Shown: one piece after another, positions 1-11,450 of the stretch
Numbering within the stretch: position 1 is the first letter of the stretch
Layout: each line of letters opens with the position of its first letter
Assembly: GCF_003254395.2 (NCBI RefSeq)
Contig: NC_037646.1
Location: forward strand, 2,374,942-2,438,941
From: Apis mellifera
Lineage: Eukaryota; Arthropoda; Insecta; Hymenoptera; Apidae
Direction of reading: 5' to 3'
DNA: 64,000 nt
Notes under the pieces: generated by a model
What the model was told of the DNA's origin: nothing
Seen by the model: the letters and a program-made list of their open reading frames with translations, nothing else
The model's database searches: none
Position numbers and translations under genes: made by a program

Positions 1-760
1 TGCGATTCAACGTGAAATCTTCTCGTATTTAAATATAATACGTTTCTAAAAAGAATTTAAAACAATTGAGAACTTCTTCTCTAATATATCATTTGTAATG
101 AAATACAACAGATGTAATATTATTCTTTAATCCCTGGATATTGTTAATCTTTTTCTTGTACACCTGTGACTTGATGTATTTCCAAGCAAAAATATCTAGA
201 AGATGTCAGATCAAGTGATGGCTATTTTCTCCTTTATTATTTTCATATGATAGATATTTCATGTATAAAAGAAAGCATTTAAAGAGTGTGTAACAAGAAA
301 TCCTTATCCATTTTTATCGTTTTCTATTTTCATTCTTTTTTATCAATATTATTTTATCGAAATAATTATTATATAAACTATCATTTATTAATAATTAAAT
401 GAATGTTTATATCATTTACAATATTATTACAAAAAAATCTAAAGAATGTATACAAAGAAAAAGTATTAAAATATTAAAAATATAACATATCTTACAATAT
501 TTGCACAATCAACCAAATTTCTATTTAGCTTTCATTTTTTTTATATTCATAAAAATTTAATTTTGCATAAATACTCGCTAAGTCTAGCCATAAACTTTCA
601 AACTCTCCTTAAAAAAATATCGGCCATTTCGTCTAATATTACGCTTCGTGACTACAATCCCGTAACACTTTTCAAGAATAAACACGCGTAAACACTTACG
701 AATATAAAAATCGTGAAAAGTTGAACGCGTACATAATTAAAAAAAAAAAAGAAACAGAAA
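1..760. other. AT-rich span, no gene seen
   Basis: Very AT-rich DNA with A/T runs and frequent stops in all six frames. I see no gene, repeat array or RNA gene in it. Confidence 0.7.
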
Positions 761-1376
761 AAAGTCTTGACCGCGGCGGCAATAAAAATTCAGCCAGGTC
801 AGCCATCACGCGACCGACACGCACTCTGTATCTTTATAGTTGCCCATAAAGCGGCGTAATTGTGAAATATTGCTGAGCATGGTGATGCTAAAAGGAAGAC
901 GAAAGCGAAGAAGGAAAAAAAGTAACGAAATAGAGGAAGACAAACTTCTTCTCTCCTCTTTCCAACCTTGACCAAAAAAAGAAAACAGGAGAAGATAAAA
1001 TGAGCAGAAAGGAAAAAATTTCACTATCCAACATACAGTGCAAAGAGGCTGAATAAATCAAACTGTATTACGCTCACGGGATAATGGAAGAAACTCAAGG
1101 GAAACGGGATATGTCTGGTGCAGGGAGTGGATGAGTGGAAACGCGACGAAAGGAACAAATAAGATGTAAGAAAGAAAAAAAAAAAAGAGAAATATGGCAA
1201 GATAACGGAGGGAAAGAAAACGCACGATGTAACAGTCATGGTGAAGAAAGCGCGAGCTGCTCGCTCGTTTGCACAAGTTCCCCTTTAACGGCCTCTATGC
1301 GAACGTGTATAACCTGGTGAATTACTACATCTGTTACCGCCGCTCATGTTATGTGACCGTATTTCTAGTATACGTA
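761..1376. other. Less AT-rich, purine-rich island
   Basis: Base composition becomes more balanced from about 765, and the + strand is purine-rich between about 880 and 1250. Short open frames of 60-70 codons occur on both strands but overlap each other, and several begin at non-ATG codons, so I do not call any of them. It could be regulatory DNA. Confidence 0.4.
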
Positions 1377-1423
1377 GAATATATACATATATATGTATAT
1401 ATATATCTCTCTCTCTCTTTCAG
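1377..1423 (+). repeat. (AT)n/(CT)n tract ending in a 3' splice-site motif
   Basis: An alternating AT stretch runs into a CT microsatellite and ends in ttt-cag at 1418-1423. A CT tract followed by CAG is also a strong polypyrimidine tract with acceptor dinucleotide, so this repeat may act as the 3' splice site for the open segment that begins at 1424. Confidence 0.6.
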
Positions 1424-1545
1424 CCTTTAATAATCATTCCGGCGAAACGTGCCCTATGAGTCCGAGCTCTATGAATCGGTTTTGGGAAAACTACCGTCAA
1501 TCAACCGACTCATCAAGCCGATGCAAGCTCCCATCGTTAGATTGA
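1424..1545 (+). CDS. Candidate terminal coding exon, unknown protein
   Basis: Downstream of the CT tract and CAG, one frame (two leading bases, codons from 1426) stays open for 39 codons to a TGA at 1543-1545. The peptide begins FNNHSGETCPMSPSSMNRFW and is rich in Ser with no low-complexity bias. The codons are clearly less AT-rich than the flanks. An AATAAA lies about 175 bases past the stop at 1721-1726, which would suit a short 3' UTR, although AATAAA is common in such DNA. No family is recognised, and no good internal donor is visible, so I read it as a last exon of a + strand transcript. The alternative is a conserved non-coding element. Confidence 0.3.
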
Positions 1546-2180
1546 TATGAGATATATGATCAAACGTTCAAACGTCGTGATATTATTTTACGGTAAAAAT
1601 AGAGGGAACGAGGAACACGATCCTTCTCTAATTTAAATTAGAAATTTGTTATAAGATTTGTTATAACTTTGTGATTTATCATTTGTCGTCTAGCTAATGA
1701 ATTTTGGATTATTAGAAAATAATAAAGAAATTTATGATCCATACGTTCTATAATAATACTTCCATAGTTCTATAATAATACTGAAAATAATGAGAGAATG
1801 TAATATAATGTAATTATATATAATCAAAAACTGTTTTATCATTTTACCATTATTTATTATTTTTAACGACGGTAAAATTATATATTGTGATAATTAATTA
1901 ATTATTGTTAATTAAGTATCTAGAATTATGTCTAGAATTTATCTTTTCACTAATATAATTAAACAAGCAGAATATTTTTCAAAATGGAACAAATATATAT
2001 ATATATATATATATATTAATCTAATTTAATTATTAATAAATAAATTTTATTTTAAACAAAATTATCAGATTTCATCCATCTTAACCGAATATCGAACTAT
2101 ATATCTTCATAAGTAATAATAAAGATTCTGCTTAAGACCATCATTTCAATTTTATATCGACTGAAAAAAAAAAAAAAATC
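1546..2180. other. AT-rich span with small repeats
   Basis: AT-rich DNA with an exact 16-bp direct repeat (1745-1760 and 1767-1782) and an (AT)n run at about 1993-2016. No gene is seen. Confidence 0.6.
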
Positions 2181-3010
2181 GCAAACGAAACATTGCATTA
2201 ACACTGGGCCGTAATGGGTTAACAAGGAAGTACAGGTAGCACCGCAAGATTATCCCAAGAAAATACATTTGCCAGGTACAGTTTCTTCGGCATCTCCTTT
2301 CACCTTCTGCCCCTTTGCGAACCTCGTGAAGAGCCGACATTTACCGGCGAGCTGCACGTTCGCGACATGAGAAATTTAGATTACCGGCCCGACCCACTCC
2401 ATTACCTTCATTCAGAGGCGGTCGTAGCTTAACGAACTACCGGTATACCTACAGACCTACCAGTCAGCCGGCAGAAAGGTCCGTCGCGCTTCCCTCTTTC
2501 GCCTTCAAAGAGATGCATTCGGTGGCATCACTCGCTCTTTCACCCTCCATCTCTCTTCCACGCTCTCCCCCTCTTTGTGCCTTCCTCTCGGTTTTTCTCC
2601 TCTTTCCTATCGGTTTGCCTCTCCATCTCTCTCTCTCTCTCTTTCTCTATCACACAGAGAGAGTATATACAACTCCTTCCGACTCTTTCCAGCGAAAAAT
2701 CTGAGGCAATTCGCGCGTAAAATCGAGTCCTATCTACAGGCAGTGGGCGGATGGTAGGACGAGCGGTTTTAGTTCTTCGGTTTGAAAATTTAATTTTCGA
2801 TTAAGTGCCGCGCCGTGCAGGCCGATAATGAACGGCCTGATATATTGAACGGGGGTTTATAGACGGCGACCAATAGAAATTTATTTCGATCTGCGAGGAA
2901 CGATCGTACCGATTGAGTGTATTAGTCGTTAATATCGACCGAGATGAAGATTAATTATTGGCGGATATGAAGGTATCGGGTTCGCGACAGTTGAACGTTT
3001 TCGATGGATA
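2181..3010. other. Less AT-rich island, possible conserved non-coding DNA
   Basis: A balanced-composition island with a pyrimidine-rich core (about 2510-2660, including a CT run at 2626-2644). The 3' part holds a 7-bp stem with an 8-nt loop (2818-2839, arms caggccg/cggcctg). The open frames over the CT-rich part encode mostly Ser/Leu low complexity. I see no convincing exon. Confidence 0.4.
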
Positions 3011-3990
3011 TTCTCCCTTCCTCTTTGATATTTAATTGTAATGGAAGTTTTTATAACGCGATTATGAAAGTGATAAATTTTTCTCTGGTCGCATGGAAAC
3101 TCAATGTAAATGAAATATACGTGAAAACGGTGTGAATCAAAAATAAAGGAAATTTTTCACATTTACTTTGCGTAACGTTGATATATATTTTAATCTTTAA
3201 AGGAAAAAAGAATTGAAAATTGAAGCTTGATAAAAATTTTAATCAATTTTTAGATGTAATTAGATTAATATCTTTTTATAGAAGATGCTTAGATAAATGC
3301 ATTCAAAATTGTATAAAATTTCATTTAAAAAAAAATAAAATTGACTTTAGAATCTTCTTCACTTACTTGATAAACAAAAAAATTTGCACTATATGATATC
3401 CCTCTTTTAATTAAATGACTTTTGTTAAAACATTTTTTTTTTTTGAAGATTTTAATCCTTCTATTGTTTTCAGTTATCTTGTAAGTATATCATATATGTA
3501 TCTTATATTGTTATATTTATTATATTTACTTTTATTATATTTTTCTTTCTCGAATGATTATGATTTTAGATTAATAGAAACATTTTACAATAGTATAGTT
3601 TTTGTGTTTACATTTTGCTTTATAATAGAAAAATACATTTTTCAATATCAAAATGGAAAACTCTGAATAAAAAAAATACATGTAAATGTCTTGGAACAAA
3701 AAATATATGATTCATATTTTCAATCGTCGACATAATATGAGGTACATTTTAAATTACTGTTTTCTACTGATATAAAAATTAACTTCCATACAAAAAATTT
3801 TGGATATAAAATAAATACATGAAAATGGAAAAATAATATTTTTAATTATCCTTTTTTCGTATGTATTAAAATGATCGATTATTCTCAATAATAAATAAAT
3901 AGTATTACACACAAACTTTTATTTAATATTAATAGAATTAAAAAAAAAAAAGAAAAAAGAATTCATTATATTTTAATCTATATTAATTGA
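3011..3990. other. AT-rich span, no gene seen
   Basis: AT-rich DNA. An 83-codon open frame at 3415-3666 is made of Phe, Tyr, Leu and Ile codons typical of T-rich sequence and is not called. A GTAAGTAT motif follows an ag-ending pyrimidine run near 3475-3490, but the space between them is only 7 nt. Confidence 0.6.
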
Positions 3991-4510
3991 AATCTACAGA
4001 GCGCAACAAATGCAGTAAAAGCATCTCTTTTCTGACAAGTAATCCTCTCAGACGTTGTTCCAGATATCATTTCCTCATTCTGATCATAAAAATAGTATCA
4101 TAACTCAGCCATTACAGTTATGCAAAATGAGGTGAAATTTATTCGTAAAACAGCTGGATATCGGTTAAGCAACTGCAAAGTGGAGAATCGTTTCACCTCT
4201 CATAAATGAAGTTAGCTGGATCCTGGAGTAAACCCATAAGAACACCTCAGCTGCGACCTAATGGTTCCCGATTCTCGAACAACGATCTTCCTTTGGGATG
4301 ATAGGCGTCGCAGGCATCTTAGAAACACGTATTAGCCGCAAGCGTGCGCATGTTTACCACGCATAGGCATCGTATTTCCCGATCATTATTGCTTCTATCC
4401 CTTTCTCTTATCGTTTAAACACTCCCTCCGCGATAACTGTCGTATCGAAAATGCAATACGGTATCCATGGCGTTACTGCAACCCATGAACATGGATTGTA
4501 TCTGTAAAAA
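3991..4510. other. Less AT-rich island, possible enhancer-like element
   Basis: An isolated ~500-bp island between AT-rich flanks. It contains CAGCTG E-boxes (about 4151 and 4250), an ATGCAAAA octamer-like motif near 4121, and a 7-bp inverted repeat (atccatg/catggat, about 4461-4496). Stops occur in every frame, which favours non-coding function. Confidence 0.4.
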
Positions 4511-5010
4511 TTAGTTAAAAATATAACGCAACGTGAAGGGAATATTGTTGAATTTTTATAAAATAGGAATATCGATAGTATTCAATTTGAAAAGTAGAAA
4601 AAAATAATTAGGATTTTCGTGAAATTCTTTTTTTATATTCATGACTTCGAATATAATTGATCATAATTTAACTTTTTATGTAAAAATAAATTCAAAAAAA
4701 TAAAGTAATAATTTAAAGAAAATAATTATTTCTCAGAAATTCTTAATTTGTACTGATTATTATTATATACACAGATTTTATAATATCGACAAATGTAAGA
4801 CAGTAATTGATGATGCAATGTGAATGAGAATTAAAAACTCGAAAGTCTTAAAACATCGAATCCCTTATGTTATCTTGACTCTTTGGATTACAATTAAATA
4901 AATTAAGTTAAATTATATGAAATATTTTTCTTTTGCGAGAGAATCAAAGACAAATTAATTTTACAGAAATGATCTTTAAAAAAACACTGTTCTTTACGCG
5001 CCAATCCACT
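4511..5010. other. AT-rich span, no gene seen
   Basis: AT-rich DNA with no recognisable feature. Confidence 0.6.
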
Positions 5011-5017
5011 TACGCAG

Positions 5018-5159
5018 TATTAAATGCAACGCCATCTAGCGACCGAACAGCTTTTTATCGCGACAAAGAGTGGAAATTCCGCTAATCTTCGCTTTGACAT
5101 TGAAAGGGGTCCCGGTTCTTCGCTTCATCGGCCGGCAAATTTGCAAAATTTACATAGAA
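5018..5159 (+). CDS. Candidate first coding exon, unknown protein
   Basis: An acceptor-like sequence ends in cag at 5015-5017. Six bases later an ATG (5024) opens 45 codons that reach a perfect GTAAGTAC donor at 5160. The peptide starts MQRHLATEQLFIATKSGNSA and has balanced composition. Without splicing the frame runs on to a TAA at 5263 (79 residues). The in-frame TAA just before the ATG means the exon could only supply a start codon, not an internal coding segment. The donor has an A at its last exon base, which is tolerated but not ideal. No family is recognised. Confidence 0.22.
5030..5041 (+). promoter_or_regulatory. CTCF-like insulator motif candidate
   Basis: The sequence cgccatctagcg matches the core of the CTCF binding motif (GCGCC-A/C-C/T-CT-A/G-G) at most positions. 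CTCF is conserved in insects. One motif match does not show occupancy. It overlaps the candidate coding start at 5024. Confidence 0.22.
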
Positions 5160-5640
5160 GTAAGTACAAAAGGGGTCTTGTAATTGTTCCCAATTACGGC
5201 CATCTAAAGAGATTTTTCGTAAAGAGTAAATGTTGCCCGCCCGGTGGGCTGGCGGTGATTTAAAAAGTGTGGCTTTTTAACAACGTCCACGTGTTAATGT
5301 ACAAGAGCCGTGACGCCCTTTGCCGGATTAATTGAGTTTATAGTTAATTTTCGACGGACCTACCTCTCCACTTTAATGGCCGGACTGCGTCCCCTTTTGC
5401 GGCCTCGGTGTGCGCCGAGTTCGCACTTAGCTTCTGCTTTCCACGAGCCCACCCTTCTGCCACGCGTGATACGGTATGCACACTGCCGCATGAAACTTTA
5501 ATTGTGTCATTATGCGATGAAAATTTGTTCGTACCCTCGACCGATACCCCCTCCGCATACTTGTACATTTTCGTTTCGTGTTCAATGGCCACGAAACAAT
5601 AAGATGGGGACCTGTGCACGTAGCCAGATATTGTTTCGTC
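5160..5640. other. Less AT-rich island with small hairpin
   Basis: Continuation of the island. It contains a perfect 8-bp stem with a 5-nt loop (5260-5280, arms ttaaaaag/ctttttaa), a CACGTG E-box at about 5288 and GGATTA-type homeodomain motifs near 5324. Open frames of 60-90 codons overlap on both strands. Probably regulatory. Confidence 0.35.
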
Positions 5641-5873
5641 CTCTTTTTCCTCTTTTGTTCCCTAAATACCTGCTGTAATCGAGGAAAGCATTAATGGATA
5701 CACGTAAAAAGGGATATTGTAAAGTTTGAAAGGGAGAGAGGAAAAGGGATGATATGGGAAATGAAGTTTTTTTTTTTTTTTTTTTAATATTTTGTGCGCT
5801 CATTGTTGGTCGTTTTGGAATTGGAATTTATTTTGGAATTGGAAGTGATTGATTTGTGAATGGTTTTTGGGTT
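5641..5873. other. Transition to AT-rich DNA
   Basis: It contains a T18 run at about 5768-5785 and a short direct repeat of ttttggaattggaa near 5814-5845. No gene is seen. Confidence 0.5.
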
Positions 5874-6428
5874 GGTATTTATCAAAATGTGTTTTCTTAA
5901 ATAAAAATTTAATATAGTTTCTTTGATTAATATTAATTAATAATATATAATATGTTTAATATGTTTAATTTTCTTAATTTGTCATTTAAAAATTTCGCAT
6001 AATGAAAATGATAAATAATATTATTTTATACTTTGGTTTATTGGTTTAAAAGAATATGATTTTTTTTAATGTATTAATACTAACTACATTGTTCAATTTT
6101 TATTGCTTTTATTGTTAAAATATTATGATGATTTAAAATTTTTGGAAACTTATAACAAATGTTGTTTCTTTGATATTTATCAAAATATGATTTTCTTAAA
6201 TAAAAATTTAATGTAGTCTCTTTGATTAATACTAATTAATAATATATCGTTTAATATGTTTATATAATAATAATAAATTATTATTTTATATTTTGCTATT
6301 GGTTTAAAAGAATATGATAATTTTTTTATATTAATATTAATTACATTTTTAATTTTTATTACTTTTACTGTTAAATATATTACGATGATTTAAATTTTTT
6401 AGAAGCTTATAACAAATTTTCTTTGAGC
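5874..6428. repeat. Tandem duplication, ~298-bp unit, two diverged copies
   Basis: Copy 1 (about 5874-6171) and copy 2 (about 6172-6428) can be aligned from the shared start tatttatcaaaat-tg through ttcttaaataaaaattta, ggtttaaaagaatatgat and atgatttaaa-ttttt to the shared end cttataacaaat. They differ by substitutions and small indels, and copy 2 is shorter. Neither copy contains a credible open frame. It looks like an old local duplication in AT-rich DNA. Confidence 0.85.
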
Positions 6429-7480
6429 ATTTAAGACGACGTTACTTAAGGATCTAAGAAAAAGATTTATCGTAATGTAAATACTATAAATCTCACAAAG
6501 AGCATTTCACTCGTCGCTTTGTCTAATTAAACGCGACTTCAGATTACAGGTGAATATCTTTCCTCGTTTCAAAGTAACTCGGAAACAGGCAACAAAGTAT
6601 ACTTTGCGATACCAAATCGATTCAGGTCATCTCTGCTTTCGAGCGTAGTTATAGCTCTATTCTCTAGCGTTGTAAGTTGCAACTCGGCTTGTATGCAAGA
6701 TCGAGAGAACAGGTTCCTAAGAGGGGAGGATATTTATTGCATTGTATTTCTCTTATCATTGAATGAAAAAAAGTGTAGCAATAAGCATACGAGAAAACTC
6801 TTCTTCATTCGAATAGATGAATGCACTTTCGTCCCCAATAGAATTTCTTTGTGTCTCTCGTTTTTCTCTTTTATTTACCATTTTATCTTTTGCTCCGCCG
6901 ACTATAAATTTAATCTCGTAGAGGAAAAAGGAAAACAATGATACGATATTAGAGTTAGTAGTGAAAATAAGAAAAGAAGACGTGTTTATTAAACGCCTTT
7001 AAATATATTTTCCTCTAATCCACACAATTTGCCTCGATGAAATGATTTTCATTATTAAAATTTTTTATCAATAATTATGATTTCAATTTCTCAATTCCAA
7101 ATATCTTCTCGATTGTCTGTAATTTTATTGAATATTATTATATTATATTGGAAATAAATATTTCAAATGTTTATAATACTTAATTTTTATTTAATACATC
7201 ATTTTTCGCTTCAACAATTTCTCAAGTCCTAAATTCATAAATCCAAAATATTAAAATTAATAATTAAAACAATTTAAACATTATTTAATAAAAACATTAT
7301 TTAAACAATTTTACGTAAAAAATTTTATCTAAAAATTCTAAGAATAAAATGATTATTATTTATTTTTTATCATTTTTGAACTCCTGAAGCTATAGCCACT
7401 GATATTTTTCAAAGTTCAAAAATTCCAAAAATCTTAAAACAATTTTAAAAAAACAATTATTCTCCGAATAGTCAGTCATT
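6429..7480. other. Mixed to AT-rich span, no gene seen
   Basis: 6429-6960 is moderately AT-rich with small overlapping frames on both strands (about 60-80 codons, 6693-6941), none convincing. 6961-7480 is very AT-rich and empty. Confidence 0.5.
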
Positions 7481-7483
7481 AGG

Positions 7484-8060
7484 CTATACATTTACAGGAT
7501 TTGACAAAGTGACAATTGTTCGATAATTGACGTTGGAGTTGAGAAATAGGGAAGGAAAGTGAAATAGATGTAAAGAACGCGATTCTATGGTGAAATTTGA
7601 GGAGGAATGGTGTCTTAACTCGGAGTTTCGGCTAATAACAAGTGGGGAAAAAGCGGCACGAGCGCGATTTCGCATTCATCTGAGTAAATTACACACCCCG
7701 CAAGATTGCACAGCCTCGCTCCTCCATGCCGTATTCGACTTTCCACACTCCTCCTTTTCTATTCCCGCTTTCGGGTGGGCTGGCAAGGAGCGGAAGCCGT
7801 GTTCCACACGGACGTCCGTCCCTTGGTCGGCTCGCGGCCGAAATGCCATGAATTATAACCACCGGCATAACAGCGTGGCTTTCAGAAAATCTACTGGGAG
7901 GAAAAGGGTGGAATAGCTAGGAGGATATTCGGTGTTGGAGCAGGGGTCGAAATCACAGATCCCGCGGTGACAACGGTTGTCGCCTTTTTTCTCTCGCGCT
8001 AATACGCCGAGTGGTAAAACATTTTGACGCCTGGATTGCGGGGCCAAACTTTGATATATT
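7484..8060. other. Less AT-rich island
   Basis: A balanced-composition block with CpG-rich patches (about 7790-7870) holding the ORF at 7587. It may be conserved regulatory DNA. No promoter architecture is clear. Confidence 0.35.
7587..7916 (+). CDS. Possible small ORF, 109 residues, unrecognised
   Basis: An ATG-initiated frame begins MVKFEEEWCLNSEFRLITSG and ends RKRVE at TAG 7914-7916. It has balanced composition, no signal peptide and no hydrophobic segment. It lies in an island (7484-8060) where open frames are expected to be longer than in the flanks, and a 64-codon frame runs on the other strand from 7853. No family or splice structure is recognised, so this may be chance. Confidence 0.12.
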   Translation: MVKFEEEWCLNSEFRLITSGEKAARARFRIHLSKLHTPQDCTASLLHAVFDFPHSSFSIPAFGWAGKERKPCSTRTSVPWSARGRNAMNYNHRHNSVAFRKSTGRKRVE

Positions 8061-8560
8061 GCGGGGAGGAAGTTATACGTAGTTTTCTTTGGCGAGAAAA
8101 AAATCTATACAATCTACTATAAATCATTATATGGAAACTTATTTCATATAGGTATTTCATATAGATATTTTATATTTGTTTTTTAATATCGCAAATTTAT
8201 AAAATTAAGAAAATTCTTTTAAATTTACAAGACAAATTTTTATTACTTTATAAAGTTTTTTAATTATGTCTGAATATTTTTTTAATGTTAAGATTATTGG
8301 AATAAGTTTTGCATATATATTTTATGACGAAATTCTCTCAAATTTTCTAATCGTTTCTTGAATAATCATTGAAATACGAGATATAATTTATCATCAGTAT
8401 CTATTTTCTATCTTTTTATACAATCAGGCTATCATTGCAGAATAAAATAATAAGTATCCTCTTCCTTTTGTTAGAATAGAAATTTTATTTTACAAATCTC
8501 TTCAAATGCGTTCAAATAAACAAGGCCAATTCATCCGTTGAGAAAAATAACAAGCCGAAA
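8061..8560. other. AT-rich span, no gene seen
   Basis: AT-rich DNA with no recognisable feature. Confidence 0.6.
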
Positions 8561-9350
8561 AATCATCTTCTTAAAGAAACTTCTCATCAAGATTCCATAG
8601 AAAACATCTTCTTTGATCTCGACATCTCGAAAAAGCCTAATTGCCAGGAAAGGAAAAGAGAGTGAGATAGAGTCCCGCCTTCGTCATTGTGTTTCCACAC
8701 AGAACTCCTCCACAGAAAGCACTTTACACACGATGCGCAACGAGGAGGGATGCGATATCAGATAAAAGGGAGGCGAAAGCTGGGAAACGTCGAAATGCTG
8801 GAAGATTTAGCGTCCAGAGGGCATCGAATGGACGTCAACGGCAGGAAAGGCAAAAGAGAGAAATCCTTCAATGGCTTATCCGCTCGACCGGCCAGCTGTT
8901 CGTCTTTCTCTTTCTCTCTCTCTCTCTCTCTTCCTCCCTTCCCTCTCCCCCTCTACCCTCCTCCTCCTCGTTCCGACGTCTGGACCCACATCGTTATCTC
9001 GATGGACGTACGAACGCGGCCAATCGTAAACCTAATAATCTTGGTCACTTCTGACAAACGATGCCGTCAAAATGTAATTCCAACGCGCTCACTCACTTGC
9101 TTGACCGTCCTCGTCTGGAATTCCAAGTGGTGGCCAACCTTACTCGCGATCCGAGCGCCACCATCTCTCCCTCTCTTCTTATTTGGATTTTCTCCTCGTT
9201 CGCAGTTTTCGCCTATGCCTCCTCCTCCCCCACTGCTCCCGTTTCAACCGTGGCGAGATTTGACAAGCGAACGTGACTGGCGCACGCTTCGCTCCCCTCC
9301 TCTATCCTATCCTATCCTATCCCTATCTGCCCGATAATCGTTGATTTTCA
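8561..9350. other. Island with CT tract and CTATC repeat
   Basis: It contains (CT)n at about 8909-8932, C/T-rich stretches, and a CTATC pentanucleotide repeat at about 9300-9325. A long + frame across 8687-9337 lacks a proper ATG start and is Ser/Leu/Pro low complexity where it crosses the CT tract, so it is not called. Confidence 0.5.
9097..9164 (-). CDS. Weak candidate first exon on minus strand
   Basis: On the minus strand an ATG at 9164 in a gagATGG context opens 22 codons (peptide starts MVALGSRVRLATTW) and reaches a GTGAGT donor at 9096. Unspliced, the frame stops one codon later. Short length and lack of homology make this tentative. Confidence 0.1.
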
Positions 9351-10430
9351 CGGCGTGTAGAAAAATTCCTGATTACCTTTTCGCTTATTTCCTTTATCAG
9401 GTTTGAACAACAAGTTTGGCTCGTGTTTATTCGATATCGTAACGAAAATGGTTGAAATTTTTGAGTTTTATTTCATTTTATTTTATTTATTTATTTATTT
9501 ATTTTTTGTAAGAGAGAAGTCTTCTGATCTGTAAATCATTTCCAGTTCGAGAAGTGTCGGAGAGGGAGAAGGATGAAATTCGATGCTATTCGAGGGAAAT
9601 GGTATCGCGGTGTCATTTTATCTCACTGCGAAATGCTAGCGTAATGAATCGGCTTATTTTCAAGAAAAGTTTTGTGTTTTTGACGCGTGACACTTTTCTA
9701 TGCACGTTTATTTTTCAAGAATTTATAATAATTTGAGGAACGAAAATGTTTGAACGAAAGTTTTCGAGATTTTACACATATTATATTACGAATGTCGCAA
9801 AATTTGTGAAATATTTTTTTTTAAATGATGCTATTATATCGTGTTATAAAATTAATTAAATGACTTAATAAAGTGTGGATTGTAAGTATGAATAAGGAAG
9901 AATCATTAAATTTATAATATTATATATGAATACTTTAAGTAATTTGATGAATATTCAGAAGAGGAATAATATGATTCAAATAGTATGATTTTCTGTTGAT
10001 TCAGAATTTTGAAGTCAAAATTATTGAAATTATAATGAATAATTAAACAGCATAATTATTGGAATGAAAAATCGATTAATTTTTTTAAAGATTAGGAAAA
10101 AAACTTGAAATAATTAAATTATTTTTAATATTTTCAAAATTTAATTTAAAATTTAAGTTTTCGTTTAATTATATAAATTACTTCAATAAATTTTTTTCAA
10201 AATATATTCAGAATAATTCAAAAATTCATAAAATATTTTATTGAATTATACAAAATTACAAATATTTCTATTGAGTTTTATATTAATTAAAATTAAGAAT
10301 AGATAAATTTTCTTTTCATAATTTTAATCTTTAAATAATTTATCTGAAAAAAAATAAAGAATAATTTTACAATTTCTAATATAAAGAAAATTAAAAAATA
10401 TCTTCAAATTGTTCAAGCACAATCATGTCG
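9351..10430. other. AT-rich span with (ATTT)n
   Basis: It contains an ATTT tetranucleotide run at about 9472-9506. The rest is AT-rich without a gene. A 60-codon frame at 9554-9736 starts at ATG but has no supporting feature. Confidence 0.55.
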
Positions 10431-10434
10431 TAAC

Positions 10435-10640
10435 TAAATTTTATTATCAAAATGAGCCATTAACCTTTGTAGTAGATCGTTGAACTCGACATTAGCTACA
10501 TATGGTACCATTTAACTCTTAATTGTGTAAATGTGGGTCTTTCGTGAGGCTAGTTTGAACAGTTTGAATTTCTCGCAAACTAGCAGATAGTGAAATTTCG
10601 TCCCCTCATTTTAAAGGAAATTATCGAGAGCTTCAACTTG
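10435..10640. other. Isolated non-coding island with long hairpin
   Basis: A ~200-bp less AT-rich block in very AT-rich surroundings. All frames have stops, so it is unlikely to be coding. It contains a perfect 9-bp inverted repeat (10549-10557 gctagtttg and 10576-10584 caaactagc) with an 18-nt loop. A conserved element or structured RNA is possible. Confidence 0.4.
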
Positions 10641-11230
10641 GAATGTTCGAAGATGCAATGAATTTCAAATTTCTTTAAATAGATTTTTATTTATAGTCAG
10701 AAAAATATATTGAACCTGTAAGATCTAATTTATACTTTAAAGAATCGAAATACATAATCAACTTCGAATATTTCATATTGAATATTTCATATTTATTCAA
10801 AATATTTCTTCATTGTTTATCCTATATTTAAATTTTATAAATCTACTAATACGATAGTTTATATAAATTTGTATCTATTTATTAAAGTTGTTTTTTATAT
10901 TTTTGTTTTTACTTTAAAAATAACGAACATAATTTTCGTAAAAAAAAATAACAATTGAAGTATAGTTTTCTTGAAAAGCATATTTTATAAAATTTAAACT
11001 TTATTTATTGATTCAAGATTTATCTCTCTTTAATTGAAAATTAATCCAATAAAAGTATAGAGATGTATTTATAATTTTATAATATTTTATTGTGCTTTTG
11101 AATTTATTTATAACTGATTAAATATAATTATTTATGACTTGTAAGTTGAAATTAAATAATATTCGAATATTTTAATTTTAAAAATTGCTCGATATTCATC
11201 AATACTTTCGTGTAAAGATTGAAATTTTCT
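10641..11230. other. AT-rich span, no gene seen
   Basis: AT-rich DNA with no recognisable feature. Confidence 0.6.
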
Positions 11231-11239
11231 ATTTCAATC

Positions 11240-11450
11240 TTTCTATTTCGTACAACATGAGCTTTAGCTGAAAGGACGAAAGTCATGCAACAGAGAAAAA
11301 ATAAAACGAAGAAATAGTTGGAGTCACGTAGCAGGTTACGGTAAAGAAGACATTCCACGTGGCATACGAATGCCACGACCACGAAAATTATAACGATTCC
11401 TCCATTCCGTTCTGTTCCACCCCTCGGTACCAGACTCACTCTGAATAATG
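11240..11450. other. Small island with short-loop hairpin
   Basis: It contains a perfect 8-bp stem with a 4-nt loop (11358-11377, arms cgtggcat/atgccacg). On the minus strand a GTGAGT donor-like motif lies at 11432-11427 and a hydrophobic 95-codon frame without an ATG start crosses the block. No confident exon. Confidence 0.35.

Noticed and set aside
3415..3666. 83-codon ATG open frame
   Set aside because: Almost entirely Phe, Tyr, Leu and Ile from T-rich DNA.
8687..9337. 216-codon open frame, the longest on the + strand
   Set aside because: It opens at TTG rather than ATG, and the middle is Ser/Leu/Pro low complexity from the CT tract.
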